64,000 nucleotides of DNA, taken from contig JALIRH010000042.1 in NCBI GenBank assembly GCA_023055505.1, positions 4,100,335 to 4,164,334 of the forward strand. Direction: 5' to 3'. This document shows, one piece after another, positions 58,201 to 64,000 of the stretch. The DNA comes from Callipepla californica brunnescens (taxonomy: Eukaryota; Chordata; Aves; Galliformes; Odontophoridae). Below the pieces are notes generated by a model. That model saw nothing but the letters and a program-made list of their open reading frames with translations, ran no database searches and had not been told where the DNA came from. Within the stretch, counting starts at the first letter, position 1. The number at the start of each line of letters is the position of its first letter. The position numbers and the translations under genes are program-made.

Positions 58201-61200
58201 GGGGCAGGGCTCCCACCCTGCATTGCTCTGCCCAGCCCTCCTCGCTGTGCCCCAGACCCCCCAGGGATGAGTACTTGTGGAGGACAGGGAGGAGCCCCAT
58301 GTTTATCTCTCTGTTTTTCTCCATTCTACTCTCCAGGTCACAGTCCCTACTTTATTTTCATGCTTTTCATGGGATTCACTGTCCCATGTCCTTATGGATC
58401 TCACTGTGGCATTAAGCCATAGAGGAGCAGCTCCTAGCTCAAACTTGGCACCAGGGAAATTCTGCAGCACTTACTTGGGTTTGGGCTTCGATTCACCTGC
58501 AGGTCCCCAGGAACAGGAGAGAAATACATCGTTAGTGGTGTACTTTGACCTCAAACCCCATAAAACACAACCACCCCTTCCTCCCAGCAGAGCAAGCACA
58601 TCATCCTCCACCGAAGCAACGCGGCGAGGTGTCCATCTGTGGGTCAAAACCTGAGATGTGCATGGATGCTCCAAGCATTCAGGGTATGTACTGTGAGGGG
58701 ACAGTGCCTCCTACCCCAAAGAGGAACAGGGATGGATGCCTCACCTTCCCCGGGCTCCTGCTCCCGGTCCCCCTCACCACCTGTGGAACACATGATGTGT
58801 TGGCCCTGGGGGGCAGTGCAGCTGCACCATCCCCACCACAAAGCCCCGGATGGACATGGGGAGGACAGGTCCCTCACCCTCACTCCTCTCCAGGAGGAGC
58901 TTTGCAAGAGCTCAGGGTGGGAAGGCAGCAGCTCTGCCTTCTTGTGCCACTTCCTGGGGTGAATTTCTTACCTAAGGAGCATGAATACATCCCTCCTGCA
59001 GATCTCCCCCTGCCCTGCTGGAGGATGGAGCCAGGGCAGCTCTGCCCCATTTACTGCAGACTGTCTCCTTTCAGCAGCAGCTGAATTCAACATTGAAAAC
59101 CCCCATGGCAAGGAGACAGCATCATGGGTGCTTGGACTGGCCAAGAAACATCCTTCCTCTGCTCCTGCTTTACCTTCTCCTGGTGCTTTTGTTTCATCTT
59201 CTTGTTCTGTCTCAAAAGCGAAGGGGAAAAGTGTGAGCTGCGTGTCCCTCACACTCTGTGTTGTGGCCACCAGGTGTGACAGCATGGGGACACGGACCAC
59301 GCACCTTCTGCCTTGGTTTCCTCAGTCTCCTCTTCCTCCTCTTCTACCTGGTCCTCCTGACCTGTGCAACAAGATGGGGTCAGTGGGATGGCCGCAGCTC
59401 CTGCTGGCTTCCTACAGACCCCCAGAATGGGACAACTGTGGCACTGAGTCCAAGAGACCCTAAGGAGAGGGAGCTATAGGAGGAAGAAGCAGGAAGCGAA
59501 GGGCTTTGCTTTAGCCCTTACCCAAAGGCTGTTCTCTGTGGAGGGGGAATAAAATCCAAGGACTTATAACCCCATCCTGGTTTTGTCCCTCGTTCCCTCC
59601 CCAGCTGTGCCTGTGGACCCCCAGAGCGGAGGAGATCGACTTGTGTTCTCCTCCACCCGGCAAAGAACGAGACCGAGTGGTGTGCATCTCATGCATGACA
59701 CTGTTGGAGCATTTTTCCACTGGAGGGAGCAGTACCCCCACGGGAGTCCTCCGTCAGAGCCAGAGCCCGCAGGTCCTGCGGAGATGTGTGGTCCCACAGC
59801 AAGAGAGGAAGAAAGGAAAAAGAAGACAGCAACCCACGGGTACGTTTTGGGGGGAAGACAGAAAGGAGAGCAGGTAGGCACAGCACGGCAGGATGGGGAG
59901 AGTGTCGAAAGCAGAGAAGTGAAAGGATGAAAGAAAACCATTTCCCAGCCAAGGAAAGGCACAAGACACACCGACCCGCGATATATTCACAGCAGCAGTG
60001 GAGAGATGAAACAAAGAAAGGTGCAGTAACTACCGTCTTCTTCCTCAAGCCATTCTTCCTCTTCTGAGCCGGGGAGGAGGGAAGGGAACAAGCGCAGAGG
60101 TTAGTTGGGTGCCCTAAAGCCGCGGGGCAGAGCTATGGTGTGCACGAGGTGAGGACTCTGACCCTTTGCTTTCAGCTCTCAGGATGCTTTGCTGCTGCCC
60201 TGTAACAGCAGGAGCCCCAGCAGACCCCAGCTCCCATGCCCACCCCATATGGACTGCCCTGCTGCTGCAGTGTGGAGTCCTGCACCACGCTGATGTGGTT
60301 GGAGGTTCTGCTTGAGCATTGTTAATGTGCATTCGGGTGAAGCTCCAGCTCCTGCTGAATTATTGTGCTCACACTGCTGCGCACACCCACATCCAGCAGT
60401 GCCACCTCCCTCTTTGGGTCAAGGGATCTTCCTGGGAAGAGAGATCCCGAGAATATTCAGGGTGGCTTTCTTCCTACCTACGTTTGAGGTGGAGGAATTC
60501 TGAACATCGGCTTTTTCTGGTCCATCTGCCCATGGCAAGGAACTGAGCACCGCCACCACCCCTCGAGCAAAACCCTGAACCAAGGACAGGCTGAGCACCT
60601 ACCTTCTTCCACGTACTCCTCTTCATATTGAGAGCACAGAGGAGAAAGGGAAGAGAAACAAGAGGTGGGTTATTGCAGTGATCCCGATGGCTCCTCAGCA
60701 TCAGTCTCAGGGTGGGTGGATGCTCCGTGTCCCCTTACCTTCCTGCTCCCTGCAAAGCATGACATAGAGAAGCCAAGCTGCAGAGATCTGCTGCAGCAGT
60801 GGGGCCGGAGGGGAGCTGCCATTTCCTGAGGGCTGGGGACCCCTTTTTGTGGAGGCTTGGCAGTGCTGGGAGGTGGCAGTGGGACAAGCCAAGACTCGAA
60901 TCGAGCAGGAACTGAAGTGCTCCTGTGGCACTCCTACAGCGGTCAGAGTCCAGGACCATTTTGCAGCTTGAGAAGATCAAGTGCCCACATTATGGAAGCC
61001 TGGGACTGGGCCCCAAAGTCCTTTCCTGACCCTTCCACCACAAAGCTCAGATGTCCATCCCCTTCTCTGCAGGAGCCCTTCGCGGTCCTACAGCCCTCAC
61101 CAGCATTAACTGCCCTCTGATCTGAGCCTCACTGGGATGCTCAGAACGTGGCAGTAGGATCCCATCAGCCACAGACTGGTGGTCAGACTTTGCTCTGCTC

Positions 61201-61466
61201 TGCCCCATTGCTTTTGAGCACACACTGTTTAGGGCAGGGTCTGCTCCTTTGCAGTGCTGATGCCCATTTCCCCTCTGCAGGGATCACAAAGCAGTGATGC
61301 CTGTGGCCACGGGGAGATCCTGGAGTGCTCCCACAATGAATGCTGGGGCAGCAAGCACTGCTGGAGTACACCCTGCAGGAATGCAAGAATATGGAGGAAG
61401 GAGGAGTGCTGAAAACCATGCCACTTACTGCTCATACTCTTCAACAACCTCTTCAGAGTCCGACAT
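55185..61466 (-). CDS. TNNT2: TNNT2: cardiac troponin T, complete coding sequence in exons 2-18
   Basis: Read from high to low coordinates, the coding exons are 61466-61429, 60749-60739, 60620-60603, 60063-60034, 59361-59305, 59206-59174, 58780-58745, 58496-58475, 58153-58093, 57999-57883, 57672-57595, 57430-57320, 57084-56975, 56715-56625, 56330-56290, 55840-55835 and 55233-55185. They total 909 nt: 302 residues plus TAG. Troponin T anchors the troponin complex to tropomyosin on the cardiac thin filament. Seen: a very acidic N-terminus (residues 1-75), the tropomyosin-binding helix (LEKxx-type charged repeats, [35 protein letters not shown]), a basic linker, the troponin-I/C-binding coiled coil ([20 protein letters not shown]) and the C-terminal VGGRWK. 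With noncoding exon 1 the gene has 18 exons, as reported for chicken cardiac troponin T. The gene is convergent with PKP1. Identification is firm. Confidence 0.98.
55755..55785 (-). promoter_or_regulatory. G-rich intronic elements downstream of micro-exon 17
   Basis: On the transcript strand a TGGGGCT (55785-55779) and a GGGGCTG (55761-55755) lie about 50-80 nt after the micro-exon. A G-rich repeat enhancer in this intron is known from chicken cardiac troponin T to promote inclusion of the micro-exon. The copy match here is by eye. Confidence 0.6.
55835..55840 (-). CDS. TNNT2: TNNT2 exon 17: six-nucleotide micro-exon
   Basis: CAAAGG on the transcript strand sits between an ideal acceptor (ctgcag) and donor (GTAAGT). 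It is required for phase: exon 16 ends with GT and exon 18 begins with G, so the join reads Val-Lys-Gly. Skipping it keeps the frame but removes two residues. Confidence 0.93.
56290..56330 (-). CDS. TNNT2: TNNT2 exon 16
   Basis: A 41-nt exon, acceptor cttgcag and donor GTAAGT. It encodes [13 protein letters not shown] and leaves phase 2 (residues 272-284), the end of the coiled coil with troponin I. Confidence 0.96.
56625..56715 (-). CDS. TNNT2: TNNT2 exon 15
   Basis: A 91-nt exon, acceptor ccacag and donor GTGAGG. It encodes [20 protein letters not shown] and [10 protein letters not shown] (residues 241-271), the core of the troponin I/T coiled coil. Confidence 0.98.
56975..57084 (-). CDS. 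TNNT2: TNNT2 exon 14
   Basis: A 110-nt exon, acceptor ctgcag and donor GTAGGG, leaving phase 2. It encodes [19 protein letters not shown] and [17 protein letters not shown] (residues 205-240). Confidence 0.97.
57320..57430 (-). CDS. TNNT2: TNNT2 exon 13
   Basis: A 111-nt phase 0-0 exon, acceptor ggcag and donor GTGGGA. It encodes [20 protein letters not shown] and [14 protein letters not shown] (residues 168-204). Confidence 0.98.
57595..57672 (-). CDS. TNNT2: TNNT2 exon 12
   Basis: A 78-nt phase 0-0 exon, acceptor ctgcag and donor GTGAGT. It encodes [20 protein letters not shown] and RQARMA (residues 142-167), a charged helix. Confidence 0.98.
57883..57999 (-). CDS. TNNT2: TNNT2 exon 11
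   Basis: A 117-nt phase 0-0 exon, acceptor gtgcag and donor GTACGT. It encodes [20 protein letters not shown] and [19 protein letters not shown] (residues 103-141), part of the tropomyosin-binding T1 region. Confidence 0.98.
58093..58153 (-). CDS. TNNT2: TNNT2 exon 10
   Basis: A 61-nt exon, acceptor tttcag and donor GTGAGT. It encodes [20 protein letters not shown] (residues 82-102), the nearly invariant troponin T block that begins the conserved region. Confidence 0.98.
58475..58496 (-). CDS. TNNT2: TNNT2 exon 9
   Basis: A 22-nt exon, acceptor ctgcag and donor GTAAGT, phase 1 to phase 2. It encodes GESKPKP (residues 75-81). Confidence 0.92.
58745..58780 (-). CDS. TNNT2: TNNT2 exon 8
   Basis: A 36-nt phase 1-1 exon, acceptor ccacag and donor GTGAGG. 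It encodes [12 protein letters not shown] (residues 63-74). Confidence 0.92.
59174..59206 (-). CDS. TNNT2: TNNT2 exon 7
   Basis: A 33-nt phase 1-1 exon, acceptor gacag and donor GTAAAG. It encodes [11 protein letters not shown] (residues 52-62). Confidence 0.92.
59305..59361 (-). CDS. TNNT2: TNNT2 exon 6
   Basis: A 57-nt phase 1-1 exon, acceptor gcacag and donor GTGCGT (not strong). It encodes [19 protein letters not shown] (residues 33-51), part of the acidic N-terminus. Confidence 0.92.
59981..60000 (-). promoter_or_regulatory. CUG-rich element downstream of exon 5
   Basis: On the transcript strand, CTGCTGCTG-like sequence runs into an AT patch about 34-53 nt after exon 5. Muscle-specific splicing enhancers bound by CELF proteins are known at this position in chicken cardiac troponin T. 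Confidence 0.55.
60034..60063 (-). CDS. TNNT2: TNNT2 exon 5: 30-nt embryonic cassette exon
   Basis: A 30-nt phase 1-1 exon, acceptor gctcag and weak donor GTAGTT. It is purine-rich (GAGGAAGAA, GAGGAAGAAGA), which in chicken acts as an exonic enhancer. It adds ten mostly acidic residues ([10 protein letters not shown]). Known biology: it is included in embryonic heart and early skeletal muscle and skipped in adults, under MBNL and CELF control. Confidence 0.94.
60089..60096 (-). promoter_or_regulatory. Possible MBNL site upstream of exon 5
   Basis: TGCGCTTG on the transcript strand lies about 25-35 nt before exon 5, inside the pyrimidine-rich tract. MBNL repressors bind GCUU-type motifs at this position in cardiac troponin T. 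Motif-based call. Confidence 0.45.
60603..60620 (-). CDS. TNNT2: TNNT2 exon 4
   Basis: An 18-nt phase 1-1 exon, donor GTAGGT. It encodes EEYVEE (residues 17-22). The acceptor (atgaag) has a poor pyrimidine tract, so this tiny exon may be variably included; skipping it keeps the frame. Confidence 0.85.
60739..60749 (-). CDS. TNNT2: TNNT2 exon 3: 11-nt micro-exon
   Basis: GGAGCAGGAAG on the transcript strand lies between acceptor ttgcag and donor GTAAGG. It joins CA from exon 2 (Gln) and leaves phase 1 (QEQE). At 11 nt it is not a multiple of three, so it must be included for the frame to continue. Confidence 0.88.
61429..61466 (-). CDS. TNNT2: TNNT2 exon 2: start codon
   Basis: ATG lies at 61466-61464 (minus). 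It encodes [12 protein letters not shown] and leaves phase 2 at donor GTAAGT. Ten 5'UTR bases precede the ATG, after acceptor ggtag at 61477-61481. The MSDSEE start is shared by cardiac troponin T across vertebrates. Confidence 0.97.
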
Positions 61467-61476
61467 GCTTGGTTAT

Positions 61477-63108
61477 CTACCAGAATGCAAGGCAAGATGA
61501 AAAAGGCGAGGGTTAGGAGCTGAGATAAGGACATGCACAGCCTGTCCTGCTGCTTCTCCCCAGAGTACATGAAGCTGTGAGCTGTTCCCAGCCAGGCTGC
61601 AGCAGCAATATCTCAGCTGAGATAAGATTCCCCCATCCCCTTCCACCCCAAGATTGCAGCTCACTGTGGATGAGAGGCAGGAGGTTAAGGCACAGCTTCA
61701 TGCCATGCTGGTAGCTGCTGCCAGGAGTTGTGCCCAGGACACACAGCTCCACAGCCATCCCAGGGTGCTGCCTTTGCTCAGGGCATGGGAAAATCACCCA
61801 GCGATAACGCCCAGCTTGGATTCTTCCTGACTATTCTTAGCTCACTGTGATATGATGACTTGCAGGGATGTTCTGTTATCTCCACTCAACAGCCCTGCAC
61901 AAGATCTCAGCGAGGCAGCCCGGCCCTCCAAGAGCAATGTGAGCTCAGCAGGGGCACTGCCCTCCTGTTCCGAGGCTGAATTTTGCCAAAGGGGGGGTAA
62001 TAAATCCCAGCCAGGTATAGCAGGAGGGCTGAGCATAGCTAAAAAGGTGGAAATATCCATGTGCATCTTCCTAGCACAGCCTTCTCCCTCCCAGTAGTGC
62101 TTTGGGTCATAGTGCCCATCCGCACAGTGCAAGGCAGCCCTGGAAATAACCTCCCCGTGCCCAAGCAGCTGTTCCCAGAGCTGCTCCCTGCTCCCACTGG
62201 GCGCTGTAGGAGCACCTGCTCCTGACTGCATCTGTTGGGTATTTATGACCCAGGGTGGGTAGGAGAGGCGTGGGGATCGCTTAGTAAGGATGCTGAATGC
62301 AGGACAGGGACCTGCAGACATGGGGAAGACGCACAGCAGTGGGGATGCCTCAGTGTGCCATGCAGCTGTCACTTCTTCCTGCTGAGCAGTGACTCAGGAG
62401 GGGCTTTTAGGAGACTGATGAAGTCAGATGCCAGCCCTGACTGCCATGGGTTCACTGCTCAGCTGCTGCCGTTGCTCCATTCCTTCTGGCTCAGCCCCTC
62501 GACCTCCTGAGCTGCCATTTGGGGCATGGCACAGCCCTGCTGCCCCCAGAGTTTGGCCAAACTCTGCATGACCACTGGCACCCAGGGCTCTCGGAGCAGA
62601 GATCCCCTCCTGGCTGGAACACACTCCCATTCACCTCCTGGATCACCAGACCTCACCATGAGAAACAACAGTGGAACGAACTGTTGAGGTGGCACACGAG
62701 GAAGGCCCATGTTACACTGGAACATGGCTCTAAGAGGTATTTGTCCATCCTCTGCATGGAAACTGACACAGAGATGGGATAAATATTCCAGTTCAAGCTT
62801 TGAATGCTTGTTCTGAAACAACCACGAGCATCCCAGCTCTAACACGCTGCGGGTCGCAGTGGTGCTCCTGTGGGCATTGCATCCTTCCCAGCATCACCAG
62901 AGCTCCAAGGGTAGCCCAAACCCTTCCCAGCTCCCAGCAGCGCTGCGTGTGCTGCTGACAAACCCACCAGAGAGGGCTCTGATGCTTTCCCCAGGGGAAT
63001 GCCTCCACGGATAGAAGGCATCCCAATGAGAGCAGCTGGACCATGCTGACCTCAAGCCAAACCCCTGCTGGATCATCACCTCCTGGAGCTGAGCATCCCC
63101 AGCCTTAC
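61477..63108 (-). other. TNNT2: TNNT2 intron 1
   Basis: A 1.6-kb intron between noncoding exon 1 and the ATG exon. No repeat or further exon was recognised. Confidence 0.7.
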
Positions 63109-63152
63109 CTGTGCCGAGGTCCCACGGAGCAGTGGGTGCTGGTGGCCGTCTG
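63109..63152 (-). other. TNNT2: TNNT2 exon 1 (noncoding)
   Basis: The 5'UTR exon ends in GGCACAG with donor GTAAGG at 63108-63103. The upstream limit is set about 28-30 nt below the TATA-like box and is approximate. Confidence 0.7.
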
Positions 63153-63176
63153 GGAAGGGCTCCTTGAGGGACAGAG

Positions 63177-63252
63177 GCTTTAAGGTCCCCTCAGCGCCCA
63201 CCCCGGGGCGGGCAGAGCCAGCAGGAATGTGCCCGGCGCCCAGAGAGGAATG
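63177..63252 (-). promoter_or_regulatory. TNNT2: TNNT2 proximal promoter: TATA-like box, GC box, two M-CAT motifs
   Basis: On the transcript strand: a TTAAAG TATA-like box (63183-63178), a GC box (GGGGCGGG on the plus strand at 63205-63212) and two CATTCCT motifs at 63229-63223 and 63252-63246, 23 bases apart. The M-CAT element, bound by TEAD factors, was defined in the chicken cardiac troponin T promoter. It is needed there for muscle expression, so this arrangement is expected and diagnostic. Confidence 0.92.
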
Positions 63253-63470
63253 CAACACTTGTGAGCTGCTATTTCTGCAGCAGCAGCCCCAGCCCCAGCC
63301 CCCTCCATGCTCCCCCTTCCCCCCCTAGGAGCCCATATAAGCCCAAGCTATTGTGTGGCCTCAGAGATTTGCTATTTTAAACCCATCGGTTGGAGATACG
63401 TGAGTGCCCGAGGGGCTGACACAAGCCAGCCAGCTGTCACCTCTCGGGGCTGGGGATGCTGATAAGGCAG
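63253..63470. promoter_or_regulatory. TNNT2 upstream (cardiac) regulatory region
   Basis: Contains E-boxes CACTTG (63256-63261) and CAGCTG (63431-63436), a CArG-like CCATATAAGC (63333-63342), an AT-rich MEF2-like CTATTTTAAA (63372-63381) and TGATAAG GATA site (63460-63466). An upstream cardiac element roughly 200-270 bases before the start site is known for chicken cardiac troponin T; the AT-rich motifs here fall at that distance. Confidence 0.55.
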
Positions 63471-63591
63471 CACGTCAGACCTGGCCCTCCCCTGCAGCCC
63501 CAGATGCTGTCATGCGAAGGTTCGGACTGTTTTTATTCCCCCACCCTGAGATATTTGTCTTAAATTTGTGCTTTTTTTTTACCCTTGCAGG

Positions 63592-63774
63592 ATGATGCCA
63601 AGCAAACCCTTCAGGTCCCAGTTGACCAGGAGCATTTTAGAAGGAGATACTTTTATTAGAAAACCACCCAGTCCTAAAGAAAATCAAGTCCTACCCAAAG
63701 CTGAACAAGCAAGAGCAGATTCGGGGGCAGAAGGAGGATCCCACACCGAATTTGGACAGCACAGGGATTGCTGA
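63592..63774 (+). CDS. Unrecognised 60-residue reading frame opposite TNNT2 (weak)
   Basis: Two tandem ATG codons directly follow a strong acceptor-like tract (T9, acccttgcag ending at 63590) and open 60 codons to TGA at 63772-63774. The product is basic and Ser/Pro/Lys-rich (PSKPFRSQLTRS, RKPPSPKEN) with no domain I know. A CAG|GTGGGT donor-like site follows at 63841. In frame 0 the same exon would instead read 22 codons to a stop. This could be a divergent transcript, a lncRNA exon or chance. Confidence 0.18.
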   Translation: MMPSKPFRSQLTRSILEGDTFIRKPPSPKENQVLPKAEQARADSGAEGGSHTEFGQHRDC

Positions 63775-64000
63775 AGGCACAGCCCCAGTCTGTGGCAGAA
63801 GGATTTGGGCATCGAGCTGTAGGCAGCTGGTGTCCCCCCAGGTGGGTGCAGCAGGCACACGGGGACCAGGGGGCTGTGGGGTCTCCATACTTGGCAGCCT
63901 TTGCCTTTGGTTGGGCTCCCACCAGCCCTGGGAGGGGGTGACATCTCCCTGCCCCTTCACCCCACACATGGGGCTGGGCACAGTTTCTGGATGTATGGCC

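Noticed and set aside
63600..64000. LAD1, the next gene after TNNT2 in mammals
   Set aside because: LAD1 would lie on the minus strand here. No minus-strand frame in the last 400 bases resembles ladinin; the gene is probably further to the right or absent.
1..64000. tRNA, rRNA, CRISPR or bacterial operon features
   Set aside because: None seen. The window is vertebrate nuclear DNA with spliced genes and LINE remnants; A/G-rich simple runs do not form CRISPR-like spaced repeats.

Overview
The window comes from a bird, most likely a galliform (chicken or a close relative). It carries many fragments of CR1, the dominant avian LINE. Its genes are compact, and the three protein-coding genes match a block conserved among vertebrates (human 1q32.1: IGFN1, PKP1, TNNT2). 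All gene identities were recognised by reading translated exons. Exon borders were placed by hand from AG/GT signals, reading phase and family knowledge; no database search was run.

Region 1 (1-6085, + strand) is the 3' end of IGFN1, a sarcomeric Ig/fibronectin-III protein. Ten exons encode the last ~679 residues in the order Ig (partial), FN3, FN3, FN3, Ig, FN3, Ig and a four-residue tail. A ~0.6 kb 3'UTR with two ATTAAA signals follows. Region 2 (6086-13854) is GC-rich intergenic DNA with one CR1 copy and two CpG-dense patches; it must include the PKP1 promoter and 5'UTR.

Region 3 (13855-46885, + strand) is the complete PKP1 gene for plakophilin-1, the desmosomal armadillo protein. Thirteen coding exons give 734 residues. 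A further intron lies inside the 3'UTR, and a ~3 kb terminal exon ends at an AATAAA at 46859. Introns 1-3 are large (4.0, 7.7 and 5.4 kb); most of the others are short. Region 4 (46886-54954) is the convergent intergenic space, with several CR1 fragments, a tandem array of CR1 tail sequence and simple repeats.

Region 5 (54955-63252, - strand) is the complete TNNT2 gene for cardiac troponin T, with 18 exons encoding 302 residues. It includes three very small N-terminal exons (11, 18 and 30 nt), of which the 30-nt one is the known embryonic cassette exon 5. It also includes a 6-nt micro-exon (exon 17). The promoter has a TATA-like box, a GC box and two M-CAT motifs. Region 6 (63253-64000) lies upstream of TNNT2. 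It contains muscle-type motifs and a weak hint of a divergent + strand transcript with a 60-codon reading frame that I do not recognise.

Functionally the block joins two striated-muscle genes (a Z-disc/sarcomere scaffold and a thin-filament regulator) to an epithelial junction gene. The neighbourhood is conserved synteny rather than a pathway. The best material for a second look is the TNNT2 micro-exon and cassette-exon control sequences, the divergent element at the TNNT2 promoter, the 3'UTR intron and CR1 insertion of PKP1, and the unexplained CpG-dense and motif-paired noncoding stretches.
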